Below are positions 14,001 to 23,485 of a stretch of 64,000 nucleotides of DNA, in pieces (position 1 is the first letter of the stretch; each line of letters begins with the position of its first letter). The translations under genes were made by a program, and so were the position numbers. Source of the stretch: Lingula anatina. Lineage: Eukaryota; Brachiopoda; Lingulata; Lingulida; Lingulidae. The notes under the pieces are model-generated. The model did not search any database. It was not told where the DNA came from and was given only the letters and a program-made list of their open reading frames with translations. The stretch is from contig NW_019775581.1 of NCBI RefSeq assembly GCF_001039355.2, positions 85,460-149,459 of the forward strand, written 5' to 3'.

Positions 14001-17000
14001 ATGCCCAGGTGCACCACTCCACGTGCCGTCATCCTTACAGACCACACTGGCCTGTCCTTGCACCACGTAACCGAGGTTACAATTCACTTTGCATGTCATT
14101 CGGGCAGTGGGCCGGGCCGTGCATTGCTGCACACTAAAACGCCCATTTTGGGGGTTTTGTAGGGGCTGGCAGAGTATCTCTGAAATATGAAGGCACATTT
14201 TAATGTGTCGACAGGCGGAGGATCTATTTTGTGGATTTCATTAAGCGATCCATCATTTTAAGGACTTACACGTGGGAAAAAGTTTTCCGAGGCCGCTTTA
14301 AATAAGTGGGCATATTTTGCTAAATTGGAAAATAGAGGAAATGCAAAAACAGAACTCACTGAAAAAAATCATTAAAAATAGCTGTGTATTTTGTTGTTTC
14401 AACATCGTAATTTTAAATATGGACACAGTACGTTATGTCTTTATGCCGAGGAGCGTTACTATTTTCCTACTCACGTTCACAGTATAAGTCAGTACCGGAC
14501 CACTTCCCATTATCCTTACATTCCCGGGTAGAACTTCCGGTTGCGCGGTAACCTTGGTGACACGATGACCTACAGACAGTTCCAATTTGGTGATGAGCGA
14601 AACCCATTGGGTTTGTACACGACCAAGGATCTGCATTATACACTACGTTGCCCTTCAGGTTAGGGCACGAGATGGCTGAAAGAATCAAAAGACAAAAAAA
14701 TCTTCATATGTTGCATTATTGATGATTTATTCATTCGTTTTCATCACTTTAACCATCTTGTTAAATCATTTATGTGTTTGATACTTTCTTTTTTAAGCTT
14801 GCAATTATTTGATTGCTTGTTCTTTCGTCTATTCATCTACCGAATTATGCAATCGACTATTTATCTTGACACGTACTCAACTAAAAATATCTTACATATA
14901 TTCAGATAGTGGTTATTATGCTTGTATGTAACTATTGATATGGAAGCGGTCTGACTTACGTTCACACTGCGGCACAGCTCCGTTCCACTTCCCGTCGGAT
15001 TGGCATTTAATGGAATTAATATTTTGTGACCGAATCTTAAAACCCTTATTACAAGCAAACTGACACACACTTCCGACTTTTTGAAGGCATTGTCCCTTGA
15101 GGAACGAATTGGCAGAGGCAGTCAACTTCTGGCACCTGACCTCTTTTATAGAATAACGAAAGAAAGAAAGTTAAACAATGAAAAACTGTACGTGAATTGA
15201 TAAATACATTGTTCAGAATTCCATTTCTGATGTATATTTGGAATGCATGCATACATTGGCTGAATGAATTATTATCATTTATTGTTCGACCTAGAGAACT
15301 GAATTGACTTCATTATGCAATGCCTCTTCGCAGTTAAGCAGAAATCTAATATTTTACGCAAACCAACTTTTCTAACAACCGTTCTTTTTTGCTGTATAAC
15401 ATTTACTATATATGCTGGTAGTACATGAATGTTTTCGATAGACGGACAGCCATTTCTCTATAACCACTGAAATAGATATAAACATGACAGAGGTTCATAA
15501 TTGTGTGAAAAAGTACCTGACTGCATATCTAATTACCATTCATCTTGCAAAACTAATTTTTCCCAAACCATTTTAAAATTAAAAAGACAGAAACAGACAG
15601 AATCTTAAGCCTAATTACCTTTGCACGGTGGTGTTTTGTCGATAGGCTGGCCTATTGCCGTGTTGGTATTGGTGAAGCCATCTTTACAGATGCAATCGTT
15701 GGGTGTGATCGACCCAATGTTAGCTGTGGTCGTGAAGCCCTGACAAGCGGTGCAGGTGTCCTCAGTGGTTGCTGACACGCTGTATGTTCCTTGGGCGCAT
15801 TCTGGAAAAAAAGGCAAAAGCGCTACATATCATGCATCTTCTATTGAAGTCAGTAAACTGGTTTCCCACTATACGCCGCCATATGCATCAGGTAGCGTCA
15901 TCGTTTATTTACGAGCGTATTCAGGACAGCAGACTAACAGATCCGCGGATCAAATATGGCCGACCCACTTGAATGCTTGTTCCGTAATCCCCGCGGGGAA
16001 TCTTTTCAGTGCCTAATCGGGAATTAAGCCACAAGCTTTTTAGTGGGCCGCCATATTTGATCCACGGGTCTGTTAGTCCGCTGTCCTAATGCGCTCTACA
16101 AGACTTCTATTGATAACATACTGGCACATTTCATAATCTGTCCCTCTCGCTTGATGTGGTATCCCTTGTTGCAGACACATTTATATTCCTGTCCTCCGCG
16201 TGCGTCGCAGCTGCAGTAGGCCCCGGTTCGACATTTGCTTCCACAACGGGTCGCCAGCACTGCCTTGTATTCAAACTTCTGTTGGCCTGCAAAAGAAGTG
16301 ATAAGAACAGGAACGTAAGTTTGGGTACTCAAACTTGTGAGTTGATCATCACCCGGAAACGTGATCTTATGAAAAACATCACATGTATCTGGCTAGATTT
16401 GGCCAATTGAGGATGTCTGCCAGGATTTCGACAGTTGTTTTGGACAAATAATAATTATCATTATTATTTAAAAAGTTTAGTTAAAATGCAAATATTGTAC
16501 AGAAAACATAAAAATGGAGGGATTGTTTTAATTACAAATATTTTATAAGTTCCGAAGCAAATGCATCTAATAATAATCATAAATCACTCAATCCCATTAT
16601 GCCGCATATTAAACTGACAACGATATCATGTGTAAAAACAGCGTGAAAACTCACCCTTGTGAAAATATCGAGCTATGTCCCGAAATTGTTTGAATGTTTT
16701 AATGTCATATACTAACTTCTTCCCATTTTTGTCTGATGATGACAGGTCGTTTAATATGCGTTTCTGCCACCTAGTGAAATACGCAAAAAATCTTACAAGA
16801 CAAAATCAATAATATGTATTCTTCCTTCTCCAATCGAAGCATTACCAGAGTGTTATGGAGAATTGATTTTAGGGCGATTTGGGCGCAAACTACTCCCTAT
16901 TAGCAAAGCGCCCGCCGTACTCAACTGAGTGATTAACACTGACGGTCTTAATCTCGCGTGAAAAGTGGAGAGTTATACTGATATATCAGGTGAAAATGCC

Positions 17001-18957
17001 ACTCACCACCCCACTCCAACAGCAACAAACTCAACATTGTCCTTCTTCATATGATCCACAAGGAGTTTGGGGTCACCACCGTTGTTCCAATGTCCATCAC
17101 TTAGTAGAAATACTACCTGAAATTTTCAAATAGCAAGATTGTAAATTTAAACAACAACACATGATATTGCTAACATCTCCTACCTGTACCAGTATATTCT
17201 TCATTATTTACATTTGAATTCTATGTTAGAAACCTTGAGAGTGGCACAGGTGGAGATTTTTGAGCCCCTATGTTCAGGTAGTAATTGTGCAAAGGGACTG
17301 TCGTTTTGGGCTTGGACATTTTTGTCCATGTTTTGGGGCACTAATGCGAGGAATGGATTTTGTAAGTCGATGCAACTTTTTCACGAACAAGTCAAACCAC
17401 GAAAACACAACTGATAGGCGGATTGATCAACAACATAACTCTTTAATTAACTAAGCATAAAATAAATCATCTTCTCAATACATACCTGTAGAGCGCCCCG
17501 ACCAGTTGACCGCACTCGGTCCAAATTCTGCTTTGCCAAGTAGAACGCTTGCTGCATGTTGGTCATGCCTCCTCGGTACCCCACGTGACCGAGTCTCTTT
17601 ATGAACTCGCATTTGTCCAGCTTCGACCCCACGTCCAAACTAATGTGGACCTTGGCGTCGTTTCCAAATGTGATAATGCCGACCTGCGCAATAAAATTTA
17701 TTTATTTATTTATTTTTTTTTATTTGAAGACAAACAGTGGGTCATACAGCCTCCTCCCTCATAGCTTTGGGTGTACCCATCCTTCACCCTACTAAAACGG
17801 TATAAGAACCAAAACGAAGCAATAACATGCCAATTGCCCGTTACTTCACCTTACATAGTAAAGCAGAATTGCCCTCCTCTACAATTTAACATTTGCTGAG
17901 TGATAACAGACAAAAGATATTTGGCACTCTTGCTTTTCATCCTGGCAAAATCCTGGATCTCTGATATCAAATATAAATTCTGTTAACCGAACTCTGAGTA
18001 CTCAAGGTTTTCTTCACAAATTATTTATTTTGAAGTAAAAGAAAAACCCACCTTTGTACCCATAGATATGCTTTGCTATGCTATGCTCCTTAATAAATAA
18101 ATTTATTTATTTATTTATGGATATCTTATCTAAACCGGACCAAAACTCCCATTTAATAGAATGCCATCAATCGTACTATATATTGAAAGTGTCTTATACT
18201 TTCTTCATCCCCCCCCCCCCCGGTCCATCCCCCTTTCTTCCACGCAGTATAATATAAAGACCAAAATAAAATCAATTTTGAAGTAAAAGAAAAACCCTCC
18301 TTTGTACCCATTGATATGTTTTGCTATGCTATGCTCCTAATTTATTTATTTATTTATTTATTATCTTTCTCTTTTTCACAAACGCACATACACACATACC
18401 AGCACATCCCCAGAAGTCCCTGTCCTCAATCAACCATGCCACCCACCTACCGACAAACACACGCGCACCCCCCCCCTCACACACACACACATAGTTTTCA
18501 AACCCCTATATCCCTCACCCCCAAACCGGGTAGAAAGAGACAGACCAAGACCCCCCATTCAACAGAATACCACCAATTGTACTATATATTAAAAGATCTT
18601 TATACTTTCTTCACCACCCCCCAACTTCACCTTTCTTCCACCTAGTATAATATAAAGACCATACTCTACCTGTGTGTACTGTGGCGCCACGCTGAAATGT
18701 TCCAGTATGTTCTTGATAAACTCCAACTCCGACTGGAAATCCTTCCTGGAAACGCTGCCAGACTCGTCTACCAGAAACATGAGGTCCACCACCTCCCTCG
18801 CCCGGCTGGAGGCGTAATTCATGCTTCCCAGGATCTGATTCCCAATTCTCTGGACCGTGGATAGGCCACTGCACCTGCAGAGTGACCGGTCCGAATAAAA
18901 CAGGATGACTATTGCCGCTACCACACGGAAACACTCGATGTTCATTTTAAGCGCCAT
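4851..18957 (-). CDS. SVEP1: SVEP1/polydom-type multidomain extracellular protein, 5' 21 exons (3' end outside window)
   Basis: Large secreted mosaic protein of the SVEP1 (polydom) type; the vertebrate family is an extracellular matrix adhesion protein. I read 21 exons on the minus strand: 18670-18957, 17486-17683, 17007-17116, 16655-16770, 16122-16286, 15619-15801, 14960-15142, 14475-14675, 13994-14179, 13387-13554, 11747-11854, 10986-11219, 9951-10151, 9346-9750, 8776-8934, 8186-8359, 7500-7661, 7048-7225, 6138-6454, 5463-5651, 4851-5055. Lengths sum to 4130 nt (1376 codons plus 2 nt) and every junction keeps phase, mostly phase 1. Order is signal peptide, vWA, Cys-rich/EGF-like, GCC2/GCC3, 3 sushi, 2 HYR, sushi, linker, 3 GCC2/GCC3, 6 EGF, pentraxin. 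The vWA-3 sushi-2 HYR-sushi-6 EGF-pentraxin order is that of vertebrate SVEP1. The rest of the pentraxin and the long sushi tail are not seen. Confidence 0.9.
5463..7225 (-). CDS. SVEP1: SVEP1-type exons 18-20: six EGF domains
   Basis: Three exons (7048-7225, 6138-6454, 5463-5651) encode six EGF modules in a row, several with the calcium-binding start (DLNEC, NIDDC, NINEC, NVDEC). Domains 2 and 5 are split by introns. The phase-2 intron inside EGF2 and the phase-1 intron inside EGF5 join cleanly. Six EGFs before the pentraxin domain is the vertebrate SVEP1 count. An ATT microsatellite lies in the intron at about 5966-6028. Confidence 0.9.
5966..6028. repeat. ATT microsatellite
   Basis: About 20 ATT units in the intron between EGF exons 19 and 20 of the SVEP1-type gene. 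Confidence 0.95.
7500..8934 (-). CDS. SVEP1: SVEP1-type exons 15-17: three GCC2/GCC3 (ephrin-receptor-like) modules
   Basis: Exon 15 (8776-8934: [20 protein letters not shown]), exon 16 (8186-8359: [20 protein letters not shown]) and exon 17 (7500-7661: [18 protein letters not shown]) each carry the C-x2-CP-x-(G/D/N)-x-Y/T pattern of GCC2/GCC3 modules. All are phase 1-1. Exons 15 and 16 have second copies at 1160-1318 and 575-748. Exon 17 has no second copy in the window. Confidence 0.85.
9346..10151 (-). CDS. SVEP1: SVEP1-type exons 13-14: sushi domain and linker with furin-like site
   Basis: Exon 13 (9951-10151) is a fourth sushi domain ([16 protein letters not shown] to [12 protein letters not shown]). 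Exon 14 (9346-9750, 135 codons) does not match a named domain I can assign by eye. It starts [20 protein letters not shown] and ends [14 protein letters not shown], which looks like the start of the next GCC2/GCC3 block. In the middle lies [11 protein letters not shown], an R-x-K-R motif that fits furin-type cleavage, and an N-glycosylation sequon in CNCNIT. Cleavage is inferred, not shown. Confidence 0.75.
10177..10294. mobile_element. Small hairpin MITE
   Basis: Arms AAGCATCGCGTATTGCGA and TCGCAATGCGTGATGCTT are inverted copies with two mismatches and enclose about 80 bp. The insert is missing from copy A of the duplication. Confidence 0.6.
10320..10560. mobile_element. Hairpin MITE with (GTCT)n-rich arms
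   Basis: Terminal inverted repeats start CCGCCAAGGAGGTTATGTTT and continue through TTCACCCCTGTTTGT into GTCT repeats. The other end is the reverse complement through CAAACAGGGGTGAAAACATA. The core of about 120 bp has no ORF. It is absent from the paralogous site near 2520. Confidence 0.8.
10986..13554 (-). CDS. SVEP1: SVEP1-type exons 10-12: two HYR domains
   Basis: HYR1 is split over exon 10 (13387-13554, [17 protein letters not shown] to GGREIKG) and exon 11 (11747-11854, [18 protein letters not shown] then [15 protein letters not shown]). I chose the acceptor after TTCTTTTCTTAATAG because it is pyrimidine-rich and restores phase. HYR2 is one exon (10986-11219) starting PPTITCP and ending [13 protein letters not shown] modules are Ig-like folds common next to sushi domains. 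The 1.5-kb intron between exons 10 and 11 holds a Tc1 fragment, a hairpin-rich insert and a 42-bp minisatellite. Confidence 0.85.
12025..12490. repeat. Minisatellite remnant with hairpin-rich insert
   Basis: Two to three 42-bp units, then about 290 bp of GC-rich foldback sequence (12134-12420), then two more units. The insert has a strong hairpin at 12335-12385: arms GTCCGGGACCC and GGGTCCCGGAC, with inner arms TTATTTCAGAAA and TTTCTGAAATAA. It is absent from the same place at 4068-4412. Confidence 0.75.
12497..13052 (+). mobile_element. 5'-truncated Tc1/mariner-like element fragment
   Basis: About 555 bp matching the 3' third of the element at 41631-43293, including the transposase end (YLNHMDNM region) and the terminal sequence that reads ATTAAATGTCAAGTCTGT, followed by TA. 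It lies in the intron between HYR exons 10 and 11. The homologous position near 4454 lacks it, and a flanking stretch is missing from this copy. Confidence 0.75.
13994..15142 (-). CDS. SVEP1: SVEP1-type exons 7-9: three sushi (CCP) domains
   Basis: Each exon encodes one sushi/CCP domain, 183, 201 and 186 nt, all phase 1-1. Recognisable ends are [24 protein letters not shown] and [12 protein letters not shown], the W-C motif that closes CCP modules. They correspond to sushi 1-3 that follow the vWA domain in vertebrate SVEP1. One exon per domain with symmetrical phases makes them easy to duplicate or skip. Confidence 0.9.
15619..16286 (-). CDS. SVEP1: SVEP1-type exons 5-6: Cys-rich EGF-like module and GCC2/GCC3 module
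   Basis: Exon 5 (16122-16286) encodes a cysteine-rich EGF-like stretch ([18 protein letters not shown], then [13 protein letters not shown]). Exon 6 (15619-15801) encodes a GCC2/GCC3 (ephrin-receptor-like) module with the typical GTYS....C.AC and CICKDGFTN pattern. Both are bounded by phase-1 introns. A hairpin MITE lies in the 320-bp intron between them. Confidence 0.85.
15911..16096. mobile_element. Hairpin MITE between SVEP1-type exons 5 and 6
   Basis: Arms of about 55 bp: GAGCGTATTCAGGACAGCAG at the left and the inverted GTCCGCTGTCCTAATGCGCTC at the right, continuing through GATCCGCGGATCAAATATGG. A related right end is at about 19418-19491. The left edge is about 110 bp from the exon 6 acceptor and the right edge about 26 bp from the exon 5 donor. 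Confidence 0.75.
16655..18957 (-). CDS. SVEP1: SVEP1-type exons 1-4: signal peptide and vWA domain
   Basis: Exon 1 starts with a hydrophobic leader (residues about 8-21) and is chosen as the start because the vWA domain follows at once. The MIDAS metal site is complete: DESGS at residues 64-68, Thr137 in GGMTNMQQA, and Asp169 in LLSDG. This implies a functional divalent-cation ligand-binding fold. Exon 1 ends CAG|GTAGAG, exon 2 ends CAG|GTATGT, exon 3 ends in phase 2, and exon 4 (residues WQKRILNDL to YFHKG) closes the domain. Intron 1 is about 1 kb and contains a directly repeated AT/C-rich segment. Confidence 0.9.
18031..18660. repeat. Direct duplication in SVEP1-type intron 1
   Basis: About 18032-18265 and 18285-18660 share the same order: TTGAAGTAAAAGAAAAACCC, TTGCTATGCTATGCTCCT, an ATTT microsatellite, ATAGAATGCCATCAATCGTA (variant in copy 2), and a C-run before CTTTCTTCCAC. 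The second copy ends at the exon 1 splice donor. Confidence 0.75.
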
Positions 18958-19585
18958 CTTACCAATTGCCTTTCAAGTTTTCTATCGACAGACGAACGTC
19001 AAATAATTCACCGTATTTGTCCTATATATTATGGCTGTCGCGGGGCACAGTCTGTTGTCCCTCAAACAGCTTAAACGCGAGAAAGAGAATGGAAAACTCT
19101 CAATCAGTATGTAGAGAAAGCGTTTTCAAATGCACTCTTAATATCAGCCGTCTCCTATGAAGACAGCCCATCCAGCATTGCGCAAAAATGTTGGGTTTAG
19201 CTTAAACAATAGGTCCGGGTTTGGAGAACTGTCTCCGAGCAGTTGGCCAATCAAATAGAAGATCGGTTGCCGCCTGGAAGCAGGGGAGACGGGTGGTACA
19301 GGGGGCTCCTAAAAGTTGTTCATTTTTGTTGACTTGGCCACTAAACTTCGGGGACGAGGTTTAATCCGCTTATTGGGCCATGGGGAGGCGAGGAAACCAT
19401 CAGGGGTTTAGTCGGCATTGCTTTTAAGTGGATCGGCCGTATTTGACCTGTGGATCTGTTAGTCCGCGGATCAGCTTGTTCTGAATGCGCTGATTATCAT
19501 CTTTCAGTGGCTGCTAATTGTCGACAAGAGGAGACACAAGCGACGTCCAATGGAGACGAGATTGACAGTAAAATAGTGCAGTGGA

Positions 19586-19840
19586 TGGTTCGGTGGTTCA
19601 GTTGGTAGAGTTCTCGCACGTAGAGTAGAGCGGGCGCCCCGGTGTAACGTAATTGAGGGTCTGTGTCACAGAAATACCTCCCTCCATATAGTTATAATGG
19701 TTAGGGTTAGTCTGACCTAAGTGGGTCAAAATCTAGGGCGAGGATCACCTGCACAAGTGAATGGGAAGGAGACTCTCTGTTATGGGGGACTCTCTGTCAC
19801 GTTACACCGGGTTCCCTCCCGGTCGAGTCCGCTATTTTCC
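19586..19840 (+). mobile_element. tRNA-derived SINE-like element interrupted by a hairpin MITE
   Basis: GTGGTTCAGTTGGTAGAG (about 19590-19607) is a tRNA A-box-like sequence and CGGTCGAGTCCG (about 19820) resembles a B box. Between them lies an insert bounded by inverted CCCCGGTGTAACGT (about 19636) and ACGTTACACCGGG (about 19798-19811). Without the insert the two boxes would be about tRNA distance apart. No full tRNA cloverleaf is claimed. Confidence 0.55.
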
Positions 19841-21231
19841 CCCAAATAACTTCAGTTACATTAGATGCCGACCACTGATTGCCTACTAAACTTCCAATTT
19901 GAAACCACAGCAGTGTTTGTGCCTCATTTCTTGCCTTCTTTGTGCATCCAACTTTCTATTAGACCACTTTGGACGTTTCCTTTGGAAGCTAACAATTGAA
20001 GGGAGCATGGCGTGAACGTTCTGACCACCAACCCCTATACGACCTGAGATACGAGCTTCCAACTTCTCACGGCCCCACATAGGAGACACAACTGTAAAAA
20101 TTATCAACAAAGAATATACATGATTGTCTTTATTCATCTATTTTGTTTATCATTTTTAAAACATTTGATAACGTTGAAGGGTTAAATAATTCACTTCAGT
20201 GTAATAAAATCTCAAAACGAACTGAAAACAAACAATTCTGGCAATTTAGCTATATTTTAAATATCTTCAAGTGTTAGTCTAAGCGACATTGTATTAAACA
20301 AAGCTTTAAACACATAATGCCTAATTGCACATCTATTAAAAGTCAAATTATGTTTTCTGCTTTCTCTTCATATTGCGTTTGAATGAGCTAGCATGCTGAA
20401 ATGAGATCCTGTTTTGTCATTAACCGCAAAATCCGGGTTTACAGTTAGTGGCACGTGCTGGGAACGGGTTTCATAGAAGAAACTACCGTAAGTCGTAAAA
20501 TAATCTGGACTTTTCAACGGAAATCGTAGGTATACATTGATTTAAGATAAGTTTACTTTAGTAAAGCTAAAAGAGATTTTATCTGCTTTAAAAAGATGAG
20601 AAATGACAACGTAAAATCACCTTATTTTAGTGGAGTACTTAAGATACACATGTGATTGAAATAAACTAAAATATTCTGTCTTCTAGTCCTTATTTGAAGC
20701 CTGGTCCTCTTATCAGGTTTACGCAGCTTTTAGCAGTACGGTAATTAATTAAAACTTTCAAACGCCTTACTTTTTCAAGATTTATAATTTTCAGAATTGC
20801 CACTTACAACACTGTAATCTCAGACACAAAGCCAACTGACCTGGCAAACTTTTCTAATCGTTTTGCGTGCTTAAAACAAAGTATGATTTTTGGGGAAAGA
20901 ATCCATTCGTGTTGTGCAAATGTATTTATTGTGCATATTGTCTTACAACCGGAACTCAATCACGCGGTTTTCCAAAGAAACTAGATGCCCTGGTCAGGAA
21001 AAACAGGTTTTATAGGGGCTTGGAAACTTCATTCTGTTATTATAACTAAGTGAGACAAATAAAAAACAAAAGATATACAGCAGAAGCTTGACATGTGTTA
21101 ATGCTTATCGAACTCCTGTTTCCTGCAGACTTTCGGAGAATCGTGTTGTACTGGCAGTAAACAGGATGCGATCACTTTGACTAAACTGCACCTTCACAGA
21201 TATACATGAATAACATGCATCGAAACAAGCA

Positions 21232-21235
<4 letters not shown>

Positions 21236-21311
<76 letters not shown>
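21236..21311. repeat. T-run and GT microsatellite
   Basis: About 26 T followed by GT units in the intergenic region. Confidence 0.95.
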
Positions 21312-21314
<3 letters not shown>

Positions 21315-22481
21315 GCTTTTCTTCATAAATACGAAGTCTGAAAAGGCGAAATAAAAGAACTGAGCACATATCCAAGCGCAAAAACAACGGTTCTTATTAA
21401 CGTAACAAGGGTAATAAGTTTACATGTCTGGTGAAATAAGTTTACATGTCTGGTGAAATATTTGTCGTAGACGAAATGGAGTGTACCCTAAAATTCAGGG
21501 CACAGTATGTTTTGCTGTTTTAATAATAGATATCAAAGATGAGATTACAGTGACCTCTGAAACTGAGGGTGGGTGGGTGGGCGGGCGGAGTCCAGGCGCT
21601 CGTCCAAGAATAGTTTATTATATAACTCACGAAAGAAAAAACAGTAAGTCTTGTGAAAGAGTCTCCAAAATGCACTTGTAATATCTTACGGAAAAGATAA
21701 ATAGGTAACCTAGGTTTGAGGTCACTATCAGTCAGTAGTTTTAGGCGGATATTGTATAGTTTCCTTAAATCAAGAATCCATTACCATTTTAATCATTATT
21801 TTGGAAATTGCTTCTTCAAATGTATCACTTTTCGCAGAGGGGGTTTTAATTAAAATTTACGCAGACAGGGTTTTAATTAAAAGATTTGTAGATCCGTTTT
21901 CGTTAAAGCTTGATCGATAAAACCGACAAACTTGCAAACTTCTGTATGGATGAGATAATGCCAAAACTATACTTAAAAAATTCTTTAATATATAAAAAAT
22001 AAACTTCTCCTTGATAATACAAATGATGGGGTGGTGTTATTTGTTTGAAAGACAGCATGCGCCCACGTGACGCCACGGTCTTGGTTAAGGCCACGTGAAG
22101 TGCGCGCATTTATGTCACGGGCATGTTACTGAAATAGTCCAATACAAGTGCAAGAAAAAGGAAAGTATTGCTTTATTATCAAATACAGTCGCGAAGAAAT
22201 GAATACGGTCGTGAAATATATGATCATATACTTATTAAGTCTTAAAATTACAATAATGTAACTGTTAATTTTAAAAAATCTACAGTAAATAATTTGTTAG
22301 GAAATGTGTGAAAGAATAAATAATTTAAATGAAACGGTGTTCGGTTCCATACTTTTTAAGACCCCTGTCAAATCAATGCTCCAGTTAAGTTTTAAACTCG
22401 TCCGTATCCGCATTGCCTTTTATTGCTAAACTGTGCCGCTGCACGGCAAAGAGCGCCATAGATTACAACTCTCAGTTCACA

Positions 22482-22540
22482 ATGCAGGCAGGACGTTTGC
22501 TGAACGTGTTGATACTGGCTACGTTCGCCATACTGGTAAG

Positions 22541-22592
<52 letters not shown>

Positions 22593-23433
22593 TGTGTGTG
22601 ACTGAGAGAGAGAGAACAGTATTATACATGCCCGTACTTATTCGGGTTATTCAAAAATGCGTTGTGTAATTTATGCAGAAATGTTCAAACTGAATTTAAA
22701 AAACATTCACATGGGAGCAGTATTAAAAGTTTAAAAAACAGTACTGAGAACATGTCCCAAGAATTTAGAGGACGTATTAAAATTGGCAACCAGGCGACCT
22801 TAGGCCCTCTACCAAGGTCACGCAGTGAAATTGTTTCACTGAATATTTACAGGTAATTCTCTGAATATTCACTAACTGTGCATAGTGTGAGCAATTTTGC
22901 TCAACAAAGGCGTTATCACTCAGCTGCTCACTGACAGAGTAACAATATCCGGTCTGCAGATAGTAAGAGGGTGCATTCCCAGAGATTTAGATCGATCCAG
23001 AGATTTAGATTTAGATCGACCTAACGCCCTGGAGTTCACGCTAAATTGCAGTCAGCCGAGTGTGCACCATAGTTAATTACCCCCTTACAGCTTTTAGTAG
23101 GCGGGACAGACGCTTAAGCCGGCTAAGCTGACAGTCATCTAGTGAGACTCCCCACAGGGATAGATCGATCTAAAATCTATGGGAATGGGGTCATAGACTT
23201 ACCAGCGACATTTGTGGATCTGGTGAGCTTGCTTTTAAACTATGTCACGACCCCTCCACCCACCCCCTAATCCTCAACGTCAAATAATTGGAAATCCTAG
23301 TTCCACTTATCTAAAATGCGATAGTGGTCCACCCCTGCATGAGAAAGGGTCAAATTTAAGTTTGAGAAAATAATATAATTGTTTTATTGCAGTAAAGAAC
23401 GACTTATTGTAATATAGTGTCAATTAAATACGT

Positions 23434-23485
<52 letters not shown>

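Larger units (their letters stand above)
18958..22481. other. Intergenic region between two divergent genes
   Basis: The SVEP1-type gene leaves to the left and the EGF gene to the right, so both promoters should be here. I see no convincing TATA box for either. Contents are a MITE relative (19418-19491), a tRNA-derived SINE with nested hairpin (19586-19840), a T-run plus GT microsatellite (21236-21311) and otherwise AT-rich sequence. An 83-codon minus-strand ORF at 19886-20137 follows a plausible acceptor but has no recognisable domain. Confidence 0.6.

Noticed and set aside
19586-19660. A functional tRNA gene
   Set aside because: Only A-box and B-box-like pieces are present, separated by about 200 bp; no cloverleaf can be drawn.
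19886-20137. 83-codon minus-strand ORF after a TTTTTACAG acceptor (MWGREKLEARISGRIGVGGQ)
   Set aside because: No domain, no partner exons and no second copy; one acceptor-like site is not enough.
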